Of a stretch of 64,000 nucleotides of DNA, positions 29,798 to 38,290 are shown piece by piece; the stretch's first letter is position 1; each line of letters begins with the position of its first letter. Below the pieces are notes generated by a model. The model saw only the letters and a list, made by a program, of their open reading frames with translations. It did not search any database and was not told the DNA's origin. A program made the position numbers and the translations under genes. This stretch comes from a virus. The stretch covers positions 1 through 64,000 of the IMG/VR virus record IMGVR_UViG_3300035193_000030; one strand, written 5' to 3'.

Positions 29798-30371
29798 CAC
29801 ATATATTGATTTAATTCCAGATGAATCTAAAGAGTCTTATTTACTTTGGGAAAAAGGAAGAGATACAATCGCTTTTAGTTCACATCAACCCGTACTTATT
29901 CATTTACTGAATACAATAAAGAAAGGAGATGTTTTAGAATTTGGGATGGGGGAAAATAGTACAAGAATACTACATACTATATGTGGGATGCAAGGAAGAA
30001 GATTGATTTCAATTGATACGAATAAGAAATGGTTTTCTAAATTTAAAAAGTATGAGAGGGAATGGCATGAAATGAAATTATTTGATGTTGATGATTTGAA
30101 GACATGGGAAGATTTATTATTTAAAACATATTACTCAATAGTATTTATAGATGGGGCTCCTGCGGAAGTTAGACAGCCATTTATAGAACACATAAATGCA
30201 GATTATTATATTGTACATGATACAGAAGGTGTAGTGAAAGGAAAAATGGATGCATATTTATATAATTTTTCAAAATTTAACCATGTGTTCCATTTTAAAA
30301 CAAAACCGCCAATGACTTCTGTTTTATCAAATTTAGAAGAGATAAATAAAGAAATTTTAAATATTTTTTAA
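29781..30371 (+). CDS. Class I SAM-dependent methyltransferase-like protein, 196 aa
   Basis: GDVLEFGMGENSTRILHTIC is a good class I motif with the acidic SAM ligand shifted as in some glycan-modifying methyltransferases. RRLISIDTNKKWFSKFK and YYSIVFIDGAPAEVRQPFIE follow in the expected order. It lacks a DNA-type NPPY motif, so a small-molecule or sugar target is more likely. It overlaps the preceding gene by 17 nt within the cargo. Confidence 0.7.
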   Translation: MKNINNTYIDLIPDESKESYLLWEKGRDTIAFSSHQPVLIHLLNTIKKGDVLEFGMGENSTRILHTICGMQGRRLISIDTNKKWFSKFKKYEREWHEMKLFDVDDLKTWEDLLFKTYYSIVFIDGAPAEVRQPFIEHINADYYIVHDTEGVVKGKMDAYLYNFSKFNHVFHFKTKPPMTSVLSNLEEINKEILNIF

Positions 30372-30373
30372 GA

Positions 30374-31627
30374 ATGAAAACAATTGTATTGGTTCTGCGA
30401 AGTGGAGGGGATTTTAAATTTTGTGATGTTTTACTAATTAAACACCACATTTTAAAAAATTGGGGAAAAGGTAAACCGAGAATAATTTGTTTCTGGGATA
30501 AAGCTTCTATAAAATATGATTTAGGAGATATAGAAATAATACCATTAGAAACAAAATTACGAGGGACATGGTCTAGGATGTTATTATATAGCCCTGAAAT
30601 GGAACAATATAAACCATTTCTGTATTTAGACTTAGACACAGCCGTTTTTGGAAAATTACAAGATTTAATAGGATTTGTTGAAGCTCATTATAAAGATAAA
30701 TTTATTGCATTAGAAGATTTTTATCAGAAAAATAGATTAGCTACTGGAATTGTTTGGTTTCCCGCAAATTGCAGTAAAACAAAAAAAGTTTGGCAATTTT
30801 GGTGTAAACGAGGAAATGCTGCAGGAAATAGAATGGATTATTTTCTGAGGAAGATACTAAAACCAGATTTATTTTGGCAGAATATAACAAACAGAATCTA
30901 TGATTTTAAACCACACAATACGATATTAAAGGTATTACCAGAGGATACTTTATTAATTTGTTTCCATGGAAAGCCAAGAATATTTAATGCTAATGTAGAT
31001 TGGGTAAAGAAATATGTGGATGATTGTTTTATTAGTTATAAGATAACTGTAATAATCCCATATAAAGAAGATAGGGGGTGGTTGGAAGCAGCAATAAGGA
31101 GTGTCCCTGCCAATGTTCAATTATTAATATCACAAGGAGAAGGAAATTGGCCTGAAAATTTTAATAAAGTTCTACCACAGGTACAAGGGAAATATGTTAA
31201 ATTCTTACATGAAGATGATATGCTTACTGAAAATTGTATTGAGGATTCTGTGAGAACTATTGAGGAACAAGATGTAGATTTTATACATGGGAATGCCGTA
31301 GAAAAGTATATGAAAGGGGGGTATGGGAAATATATTCCTTCTATTAAACGGCCTACTATTTCTGATCTTATGAAAAAAAATGTAATTCATAGTGTTACTT
31401 TAATGTATAAGAAAGAGATCTTTGACAAGATTGGAGGATTTGATGAAACATTAAATACACAAGAAGAATATGAGTTTAATTTACGATGCTTAAAAGCAGG
31501 GTTTAAAATAGGATATTGTGATTGTGAATTGGGTATTTATCGAAGACACCCAAAGCAAAAAGTACGGATTGTGTCAAAACAAGATAAGGTAAAAGAAAAA
31601 GAACTTGTAAATGAAAAATATTCGTGA
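30374..31627 (+). CDS. Two-domain glycosyltransferase (GT8-like plus GT2)
   Basis: The N-terminal 215 residues hold FCDVLLIKHHILKNWGKGKP and then KPFLYLDLDTAVFGKLQDLI, a DxD-bearing GT-A domain similar to glycosyltransferases that act on surface sugars. From about residue 225 there is a second GT-A domain of GT2 type (KITVIIPYKEDRGWLEAAIR, YVKFLHEDDMLTENCIEDSV with EDD as the DxD equivalent, and IGGFDETLNTQEEYEFNLRC). A fusion of two transferases could add two sugars in succession. It is the largest gene of the cargo. Confidence 0.85.
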   Translation: MKTIVLVLRSGGDFKFCDVLLIKHHILKNWGKGKPRIICFWDKASIKYDLGDIEIIPLETKLRGTWSRMLLYSPEMEQYKPFLYLDLDTAVFGKLQDLIGFVEAHYKDKFIALEDFYQKNRLATGIVWFPANCSKTKKVWQFWCKRGNAAGNRMDYFLRKILKPDLFWQNITNRIYDFKPHNTILKVLPEDTLLICFHGKPRIFNANVDWVKKYVDDCFISYKITVIIPYKEDRGWLEAAIRSVPANVQLLISQGEGNWPENFNKVLPQVQGKYVKFLHEDDMLTENCIEDSVRTIEEQDVDFIHGNAVEKYMKGGYGKYIPSIKRPTISDLMKKNVIHSVTLMYKKEIFDKIGGFDETLNTQEEYEFNLRCLKAGFKIGYCDCELGIYRRHPKQKVRIVSKQDKVKEKELVNEKYS

Positions 31628-32324
31628 GAAATTACATATGCCTATATTGGTTACAGGAGTAGAACGATCAGGTATTTCTATTGTTGCGAGGATATTGCAT
31701 AGATGTGGAGTATTTACGGGGGGGGTAACAGAAATGTTTGAAAATAATGAATTACGAAAGTTGACAAATAGATATTATGAGCATATGCAGATACCGATAG
31801 AAGGGCAATATCCATTACCAGATACTAATAATGTATTGATTCCTGTAAATTGGGAAGAAGATGTTTTAGAATCTATGATAATGCAAGGATATGATACATC
31901 TTCTTATTGGATGTATAAAAGTTCTAGAATTTGTCAAATATGGCCTATTTGGAATTATGCTTTCCCAAATGCAAAATGGGTTATAGTACGAAGAAGAACA
32001 GGAGATATTATCAATTCCTGCGTTAGAACTGGTTTTATGAAAGCATTTAAAGATGAACGAATAAGAAATAAAATAAATGTAAAAAAAGAAGAAGAAGGTT
32101 GGTTATGGTGGATACACAACCATGAAAAATTATTTGTAGAAATGATTGAAGAAGGTGTGAATTGTAAGATTGTGTGGCCTGAAAGAATGTTATATGGAGA
32201 CTATTCTCAGATATATGACTTGCTGGATTGGGTGGGGGTTCAATGGAAGAAGGAATTAATAGAAGAAGTAGAATCATTATTATGTAAAACAAAAAATAAA
32301 AAGAATAAATCATGGCACGGGTAA
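31611..32324 (+). CDS. Sulfotransferase-like protein
   Basis: The N-terminal ILVTGVERSGISIVARILHR resembles the PAPS 5'-phosphosulfate loop of sulfotransferases, and AKWVIVRRRTGDIINSCVRT resembles the 3'-phosphate-binding R..S motif. The length of 237 residues fits the small bacterial and phage sulfotransferase-like family. It would transfer sulfate from PAPS to a glycan. It ends the cargo and overlaps the first connector gene by 13 nt, so the cargo is fully built into the late operon. Confidence 0.8.
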   Translation: MKNIREKLHMPILVTGVERSGISIVARILHRCGVFTGGVTEMFENNELRKLTNRYYEHMQIPIEGQYPLPDTNNVLIPVNWEEDVLESMIMQGYDTSSYWMYKSSRICQIWPIWNYAFPNAKWVIVRRRTGDIINSCVRTGFMKAFKDERIRNKINVKKEEEGWLWWIHNHEKLFVEMIEEGVNCKIVWPERMLYGDYSQIYDLLDWVGVQWKKELIEEVESLLCKTKNKKNKSWHG

Positions 32325-32683
32325 CAACAGAAGAAGTAAAAGAAATTATTAGTACAGATTTAGAAGATATTATAATTGATGTATATATTACTGGGGCAAA
32401 TCAAATCGTATCTTCCAAATTAGCTAATAGTGGTTTATCTACAGCAACGTTGAAAGAAATAGAACGCTGGTTAACAGCACATATGATTGCTAATACAAAG
32501 AATAGAATGACCGTGAAAGAGAAATTAGGGGAAGCTTCTATAGAATATATAGTAGGAAAATATGGAAGTGGTTTATCTTCCACTCCTTACGGTCAGACAG
32601 TTTTATTGTTAGATACTTCTGGAATATTGGGTTCTTCGGGGAAAAGAGCAGCTTCTATTACTGCAATACGTAGTTTTGATTAA
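32312..32683 (+). CDS. Head-tail connector (adaptor) protein
   Basis: This 123-residue protein begins MARVTTEEVKEIISTDLEDI and continues with helices (LKEIERWLTAHMIANTKN) and a Gly-rich loop. That is the pattern of gp6/gp15-like adaptor proteins, which bind under the portal. The position after portal and capsid and before closure and tail genes supports this. Its start lies within the end of the sulfotransferase gene. Confidence 0.75.
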   Translation: MARVTTEEVKEIISTDLEDIIIDVYITGANQIVSSKLANSGLSTATLKEIERWLTAHMIANTKNRMTVKEKLGEASIEYIVGKYGSGLSSTPYGQTVLLLDTSGILGSSGKRAASITAIRSFD

Positions 32684-32695
32684 AAATTTGAAATA

Positions 32696-33085
32696 ATGAG
32701 TATAATAGATTTTATAGCAGAAAAATGTGTCCAAACAGCCGTATATTGGGGAAATCCTCAAAACGATGGTAGTGGAGGATTGATATTTGATGATCCTATA
32801 GAAATAAATTGTATGTGGGAGGATGTTATACGACAAGTGGAAGATAAATCTGTAAAGGATACAGCAGAGATATTTGTATCAAAATCTCAGGTATTTGTCT
32901 TACAAGATGTAGATGAGGGGGGGTACTTATATCTTGGTACTCTTGATGACTTGTATGATGTTGCAGAAAGCAGTACTACTACATTAGATCCATTAGGGAT
33001 AAAAGAAGCGTATATGATACGAAAAAAAGGGAAGATTCCCAGATTAGGTTCTTCTACTGAATTTATAAGAATGGCTTATTTATAA
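32696..33085 (+). CDS. Head closure protein, 129 aa
   Basis: It is a small beta-rich protein with AEIFVSKSQVFVLQDVDEGG and YLYLGTLDDLYD followed by IPRLGSSTEFIRMAYL. Similar order and length are seen in stopper/head-closure proteins between the adaptor and HK97 gp10-like genes. The name is given from position and general pattern. Confidence 0.6.
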   Translation: MSIIDFIAEKCVQTAVYWGNPQNDGSGGLIFDDPIEINCMWEDVIRQVEDKSVKDTAEIFVSKSQVFVLQDVDEGGYLYLGTLDDLYDVAESSTTTLDPLGIKEAYMIRKKGKIPRLGSSTEFIRMAYL

Positions 33086-33099
33086 AAAAGAATAAAAAG

Positions 33100-33510
33100 A
33101 TGGCATATACAAATATAAAAGGATTTGATAAGGTGCTTAGAAATTTAAGTAGGGAAATACAGCAGATAAAAGGCAATTCTATGCAAGGGTTAATTGAATC
33201 TGCGGCACTTATTCGTAGAGATATGGATAAAACTCCCCCAGTGATTCCGGTAGATACAAATCATTTGCGAGGATCATATTATTCCCAACCTATTTATAGT
33301 GGAAGAAGAATGGGGGTGATAATGGGGTTTACAGCAAATTACGCAATGATTGTACATGAAAGAGTAGAAGGGGCTAAATGGGGAAGTGGTGTTGTGGGTG
33401 TTGTTCGTTGGAGCAGGCCAGGAAGTGGGCCTAAATTTTTTGAAGCATCAATAAAAAGAAATAAAGGAAATATTTTAGCTATAATTGCAAAAAGGGCAAA
33501 AGTTAGATGA
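33100..33510 (+). CDS. HK97 gp10-like head-tail joining protein
   Basis: The N-terminal MAYTNIKGFDKVLRNLSREI, then VIPVDTNHLRGSYYSQPIYS, GFTANYAMIVHERVEGAKWG and KFFEASIKRNKGNILAIIAK match the gp10-like family (TGnLRgS, YA..vHe, KFl..ai). It helps attach and seal the tail. It overlaps the next gene by 4 nt. Confidence 0.85.
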   Translation: MAYTNIKGFDKVLRNLSREIQQIKGNSMQGLIESAALIRRDMDKTPPVIPVDTNHLRGSYYSQPIYSGRRMGVIMGFTANYAMIVHERVEGAKWGSGVVGVVRWSRPGSGPKFFEASIKRNKGNILAIIAKRAKVR

Positions 33511-33905
33511 ATGCAACAAGTGTAGATATAAAAGATATATTGGAACAAGATAGTTTTTTAGGTTTAGTATATGCAGATAATCTTTTTATAGGGTTAGAAC
33601 CTAATGAACCGATTAATTGTGTTGTTATTTTTGATACACCTGGATTTCCCCCTCAATTAACACTAGATAAGGTTGCAACAATTTATGAGTACCCATCTGT
33701 ACAGGTGAGGGTAAGAAATTCAAATTATATTGATGGTTGGAATTTGATACAAAGCATAATGACTTCATTACATGGCCGGGCGCAAGAGACATGGAATGGA
33801 ACATTATATTCTGTTATTTACTGCTCTAGTGGCCCTGCCTTGCTAGATTGGGATGATAACAGACGTCCACGTTTTATTGCTAATTTTAATATACAAAGGA
33901 GGTAA
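33507..33905 (+). CDS. Tail terminator/completion protein, 132 aa
   Basis: The protein is of the size of tail terminators and stands right before the tail tube gene. NCVVIFDTPGFPPQLTLDKV and YEYPSVQVRVRNSNYIDGWN are like the central sheet of gpU/gp17-type proteins, and ALLDWDDNRRPRFIANFNIQ closes it with the edge strand seen in the family. It would cap the tube and fix tail length. Identification is by position and pattern. Confidence 0.7.
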   Translation: MNATSVDIKDILEQDSFLGLVYADNLFIGLEPNEPINCVVIFDTPGFPPQLTLDKVATIYEYPSVQVRVRNSNYIDGWNLIQSIMTSLHGRAQETWNGTLYSVIYCSSGPALLDWDDNRRPRFIANFNIQRR

Positions 33906-33908
33906 AAG

Positions 33909-34349
33909 ATGAGTACAAATGCTTTTGCTGGTGTTGGAACTAAGTTTCGGAGATGGAGTACAAGTGAAGGAGAATGGGAAGACATTGCCGAGATCAATTC
34001 CATTACCGGGCCTGGCATGTCCAGGGATACGATAGATGTAACCTCTTTGGATTCAACAGGGGGTTATCGTGAATTTATCACAGGGTTTCGTAATCCAGGA
34101 ACAATCACTTTGGCTATGAACTTTTCACGGGTTACATATGATCTGATGAAAGCGGATTTTGAAAGTGATACGTTGCAGAATTATGAGATAATTCTACCTG
34201 ATGTTGAAGAAACTACATTGGAATTTGAAGGCTTAGTTACTGAATTGCCTTTAAGCATCCCACCAGATGATAAGGTGACGGCTGATGTGACAATTCAGAT
34301 AAGTGGTCAGGTGACAATCAATAGTGGTTCTGCAGCATCGGTTGTTTAA
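33909..34349 (+). CDS. Major tail tube protein
   Basis: The 146-residue product follows the tail tube pattern: AGVGTKFRRWSTSEGEWEDI, SITGPGMSRDTIDVTSLDST, GYREFITGFRNPGTITLAMN and ADVTIQISGQVTINS at the end. The DTIDVTSLDS..GYREFI motif is characteristic of siphovirus tubes. A perfect SD (AAAGGAGGT, 6 bases before ATG) suggests high expression. No sheath gene follows, so the tail is non-contractile. Confidence 0.93.
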   Translation: MSTNAFAGVGTKFRRWSTSEGEWEDIAEINSITGPGMSRDTIDVTSLDSTGGYREFITGFRNPGTITLAMNFSRVTYDLMKADFESDTLQNYEIILPDVEETTLEFEGLVTELPLSIPPDDKVTADVTIQISGQVTINSGSAASVV

Positions 34350-34418
34350 AATTTTAATATGCCTAATCAGGGTATATCTTTATAAAAATAATTATTAATA
34401 ATTAAAAAAATTAATTAA

Positions 34419-34862
34419 ATGGTATTCATGTCAAAGCAAACAAAAGGTATTTTGAATAGGGAACAACTATTGCAAAAGAGAGTATTAAAAATTGAAAAAG
34501 TAAGTTTAGAAGATGGTAATTTTATTTATGTAAGACAGATGACCGGGACTGAACGAGATACTTTTGAACATTCCATTATGGAAGTGAAAAGGGAAAACAA
34601 TAATATTCGTATAGAACAGAAGACAGAATATTTTCGTTCTAAGTTGGCCGTAGTTACGATATGTGATGAAAAAGGAGAATTATTATTAAAACCGGATGAT
34701 TATAAAACGCTGAGTGATAGTATTAGTGCAAAAGATTTAGAATCTATTGTAAATGCTGCTCAAAAATTGAATAAAATTTCTCCAGAAGATAAGGAGGAAA
34801 TAGTAAAAAACTTAGGAGCCGGCCTGACCGGCAATTCTACTTCCGTCTCTGTAGGGAATTAG
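34419..34862 (+). CDS. Tail assembly chaperone (gpG-like)
   Basis: The 147-residue protein lies between tail tube and tape measure, where gpG-type chaperones occur. It has KIEKVSLEDGNFIYVRQMTG and a Glu/Lys-rich helical C-terminus. A later start, Met4 at 34428, is equally likely. Near the end it carries the slippery A AAA AAC that allows synthesis of the longer gpGT form. The chaperone coats the tape measure and recruits tube subunits. Confidence 0.88.
   Translation: MVFMSKQTKGILNREQLLQKRVLKIEKVSLEDGNFIYVRQMTGTERDTFEHSIMEVKRENNNIRIEQKTEYFRSKLAVVTICDEKGELLLKPDDYKTLSDSISAKDLESIVNAAQKLNKISPEDKEEIVKNLGAGLTGNSTSVSVGN
34805..34832 (+). promoter_or_regulatory. Programmed -1 ribosomal frameshift signal
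   Basis: The heptamer A AAA AAC (34805-34811) is in the correct zero-frame phase. After a 6-base spacer (TTAGGA) comes a GC-only stem GCCGG/CCGGC with a 5-base loop (34818-34832), striking in this AT-rich DNA. Together they are a canonical -1 slippery site with a stimulator. Confidence 0.92.
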
Positions 34863-35215
34863 GAATAATACACCCTGATTTTCTATTAGATGTGCTTACG
34901 GCAGAACAATTGGCTGAGTGGGAGGCTTATGATAAGATTGATCCAATTGGTATGTGGCGTATAGAGTATAATGTTGCTAATTTGTGTGCTAACATGATAA
35001 ATATTGCAAATGCTATTTATACTAAGAAAGGGCACAAACCTAAAATAAGTTCCCCCGTTGATTTTATGCCTGACTGGGCGGGGGATTTAGCAAGATTTAA
35101 AGAAAGAAAGAAACAAACGGTAGAAGAGCAAAAAGCAATATTATTAGGAATTGCAGCAAATAGTAGAAATAATAAGACGTTTAGGAGCAGAAAAGAACTA
35201 AAAAAAGGTAAATAA
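34811..35215 (+). CDS. gpT-like extension made by -1 frameshifting (gpGT)
   Basis: The -1 frame from 34811 is open for 134 codons: it begins LRSRPDRQFYFRLCRELGII, then HPDFLLDVLTAEQLAEWEAY and DKIDPIGMWRIEY. That is the classic gpT/DUF4035-like sequence (RELGipHPdyLL..LT..Q..EW.AY..iePiG). The fusion with gpG would be about 265 residues. A free-standing frame from GTG 34892 would cut this conserved domain in two, so I reject it as the true start. Confidence 0.88.
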   Translation, partial: LRSRPDRQFYFRLCRELGIIHPDFLLDVLTAEQLAEWEAYDKIDPIGMWRIEYNVANLCANMINIANAIYTKKGHKPKISSPVDFMPDWAGDLARFKERKKQTVEEQKAILLGIAANSRNNKTFRSRKELKKGK

Positions 35216-35216
35216 A

Positions 35217-38200
35217 ATGAATCTAGGGACTTTATATGCCTCATTAGTGGTAGACGCAACTGGGTTGTTGAAAGCTGAACAAAAGATGAAACAATTCCAA
35301 CAAAGTGCCATGCAGAATTTTAATATGGTACAGAAAAGGTTGGAAAGCACATCTCAAAGTCTTAAACAATTTGGGCATGAAGCTACCCGTGCTTTCACAT
35401 TACCAATAGCATTGGCCGGTGGGGTTGCTGTAAAAACGTTTACTAATTATGAAACAGCACTAGCACATATTGTTGGATTAACAGGAACATCTGCTAAATT
35501 GACAATGCAATGGAGTGAGGAGCTGCAAAAATTAGGTTCGTCAATGGGACAGACCCCTCAGAAATTAGCAGATGCCCTTTATTTTATTGCCTCTTCTGGT
35601 ATTGAAGATGCTTATGCAATGGATGTACTTACGGAATCAGCTAAAGCTGCTACTGCCGGATTAGGGGAAGTGGCGGATATAGCTGATTTGGTTACAGGGG
35701 CTTTGAATGCTTACGGGCCTGAAAATATTACGGCTGCACAAACAGTAGATGCTTTAACAGCAGCAGTAAGGGAAGGGAAGGCAGAAGCAACAGAAATGGC
35801 TCATGCTATTGGTTTTGTTATTCCAAATGCGGCACAGATGGGAATTTCATTTGATCAAGTTGCGGCTTCATTAGCTGCAATGACTGCAGTTAATATTAAA
35901 ACAAATACAGCAGCATGGTATCTGCGACAAATATTAATGAATTTGTTGAAACCTTCACAACAGGCTGAGGATGCTTTATCATCATTTGGGACTAGTAGTG
36001 CCCATTTACGAGATGTAATAAAAGAACCAAATGGTTTATTGAAGGCTTTAGGGGAAATAAATGATCTTACTGTAAAATTTGGGGAAGATGCAGTTGCAAA
36101 AGTATTTCCAGAGGTAAGGGCATTAACTGGATTTCTAGCTTTAATGGGAAAGAATTTAGAACATAATAAACTTATATTTGATTTGGTTGCTAATTCGGCA
36201 GGTGATACAGATTATGCTTTTAATGTGGTTTCAGAAACTTTAAAATTCCAATTTAATCAAGCTGTAAGTGATTTACGAATTGGATTAATTGCATTAGGGA
36301 AAAGTATGAAAGAATCTCTTATTCCAATAATACAAGGATTTAGAGAGCAAATAATGAAGCTTACGGAATGGTATACTAATTTAACTGAAACACAGCAAAA
36401 ATGGATTTTACGAATAGGCGCATTATTAGCGATTATAGGACCCGTTTCTATTGCTTTAGGCACATTACTAAGTATTTTTGCACGATTAATTCCTGTTATC
36501 AGTGCTATAACATCTACAGTAACTTTATTAATTTCTACATTGGCTGTGAATCCTTTTGTAGCTTTAGGTTTAGCTTTAGCAACTTTAACAGCATATATGA
36601 TTTCGTATAAAGGAAGTTTATTTTCTGCAAGAGATGCTCAAAAAGAGTTTAATAATGAAATAGAAAAGTTTCAAAAACAAAGACAAGATATTACATATAA
36701 TAAGAGTGCAGAGCAGATTAAAAAATTGATAGGTGTTTATACAGAATTAGGAAAAACGCAATTGGAAATTCTTTCAACAAATATTAAAAAACAAATAGAT
36801 TTATTTCAAAGTTCTGGAGCTGATATTATTGCCTTAAAAAAAGCAGAACAAAAAAAATTAAAAGAATTAGAAGAACAGTATACAGTTGCATTAGGTATTG
36901 AAAATAGTTTACGATTTAGTGATAGACGTAAAGAATTTCGTGAAGCTGAGGAAATAACAAAAAAATATGTGGCTAAAATAAATGAACAGAAAAAACAGTT
37001 ATATGAAATAGGGTATCAACAATTTGCAAATGATAAAGAATTACAAGAATATGAGAATGCTTACAAAAGGGTCATTGAAAGAATAGAAAAGTTACAAAAA
37101 AATATTTTGTCTGAAGGGGGAAATATAAAACCAATATATACAGAGGCTCAATTAGACGTATTAAAAAAATTAGAGGAAGGAGAAAAGACACTTTCAATTT
37201 TAAGTAGATTATTAGGTAGTGATTTTGATTATTTGACAGAACGTAGCAATTTATTGAATGCTATTCTTAGAGAGATGGCTGAAGCAAGATTCCCTGAATT
37301 AGATAAAAATATGGTAAATACTAAAAATGAGATTAAAGATTTAAATAAACAAATAAGTATAGAATATGAAACATTAAAGAAATTAGGAAAAGAATTACAA
37401 GGGTTACAAACAGTTGAATTTGTTACAGGTAAAAGTACAGGGGCAGAACAATTACAAGCTTATAAAAAAACATTGGAAGAATTGGCTGTAGCTGGTAATC
37501 TTTCCGTATGGTCAATGATATATTTGTCAAACCAAATAGCAATGTTGGAATCACAATTTGGGGAAACGGCACAAGCACAAAAAGAATTAAATGAACAATG
37601 GAAGAGAGTTGGGTTAGGGCTTGGTACTTCATTAGCAGATCAATATCAGATAATCTATGAGAAAATACAATTAATAAATTCCCAAATTGATCTATTGAAA
37701 AGTAAAGAATTTATTACTACAAAAGATATTGAGGATATAGAAAAATATAATAGTCAGCTTAAGAATTTGGAGGCACAATTACAAGCATTAGATTTACAAA
37801 AGCAAGTATTTCAGATAATTGGACAATCTATTGTGCAGATGACAGATCAGATGGGGAGTGCCCTTGCTGAGGGGGCTAGTGTTTTTGATGTTTTTGCTGA
37901 ATCAATTTTAAGTACAGCACAGAAAGTAATACAAACATTACTTATGGAAGCAATAGCTACATTATACCTTACAGGAGCATCAAAAGGATTGCTCGGATTA
38001 GCTGCTGCTTCTATAGGAGTTAGTTTTCTATTAGCATCATTTAAAAAGTTGAGGTCACAAACACAAGAAGTTGCTAAAATGGCTGGTGGAGGAAAAGTTC
38101 CACCGGGATATCCAAATGATACATATCCAGCATTATTATCTTCTGGTGAGGTGGTAACCCCCCCTGACAAATTAGATTCACTTATTGGTAGGGCTCATAT

Positions 38201-38288
38201 TACGGTGGAAGTTGTAGGGGTGGCTAAAGGGGAAGATTTACATTATGTAATGAAACAGGTTGAAAAACGTTATAAAAATAGCTTCTAA
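35217..38288 (+). CDS. Tape measure protein
   Basis: At 1023 residues it is the second largest protein and follows the tail chaperones. Residues about 65-330 match the TP901-type tape measure core (YETALAHIVGLTGTSAKLTM, LGSSMGQTPQKLADALYFIA, FDQVAASLAAMTAVNIKTNT). A hydrophobic pair of helices is at about 395-470. Coiled coils fill the middle, and a late hydrophobic region (about 900-960) precedes the Gly-rich end. At roughly 0.15 nm per residue it predicts a tail near 150 nm. It overlaps no neighbour but lies 1 nt after the gpT stop. Confidence 0.95.
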   Translation: MNLGTLYASLVVDATGLLKAEQKMKQFQQSAMQNFNMVQKRLESTSQSLKQFGHEATRAFTLPIALAGGVAVKTFTNYETALAHIVGLTGTSAKLTMQWSEELQKLGSSMGQTPQKLADALYFIASSGIEDAYAMDVLTESAKAATAGLGEVADIADLVTGALNAYGPENITAAQTVDALTAAVREGKAEATEMAHAIGFVIPNAAQMGISFDQVAASLAAMTAVNIKTNTAAWYLRQILMNLLKPSQQAEDALSSFGTSSAHLRDVIKEPNGLLKALGEINDLTVKFGEDAVAKVFPEVRALTGFLALMGKNLEHNKLIFDLVANSAGDTDYAFNVVSETLKFQFNQAVSDLRIGLIALGKSMKESLIPIIQGFREQIMKLTEWYTNLTETQQKWILRIGALLAIIGPVSIALGTLLSIFARLIPVISAITSTVTLLISTLAVNPFVALGLALATLTAYMISYKGSLFSARDAQKEFNNEIEKFQKQRQDITYNKSAEQIKKLIGVYTELGKTQLEILSTNIKKQIDLFQSSGADIIALKKAEQKKLKELEEQYTVALGIENSLRFSDRRKEFREAEEITKKYVAKINEQKKQLYEIGYQQFANDKELQEYENAYKRVIERIEKLQKNILSEGGNIKPIYTEAQLDVLKKLEEGEKTLSILSRLLGSDFDYLTERSNLLNAILREMAEARFPELDKNMVNTKNEIKDLNKQISIEYETLKKLGKELQGLQTVEFVTGKSTGAEQLQAYKKTLEELAVAGNLSVWSMIYLSNQIAMLESQFGETAQAQKELNEQWKRVGLGLGTSLADQYQIIYEKIQLINSQIDLLKSKEFITTKDIEDIEKYNSQLKNLEAQLQALDLQKQVFQIIGQSIVQMTDQMGSALAEGASVFDVFAESILSTAQKVIQTLLMEAIATLYLTGASKGLLGLAAASIGVSFLLASFKKLRSQTQEVAKMAGGGKVPPGYPNDTYPALLSSGEVVTPPDKLDSLIGRAHITVEVVGVAKGEDLHYVMKQVEKRYKNSF

Positions 38289-38290
38289 AA

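Noticed and set aside
34892-35215. Independent gene from GTG 34892
   Set aside because: The conserved gpT-like domain begins upstream and connects to the frameshift site, so this frame is the end of the gpGT fusion.
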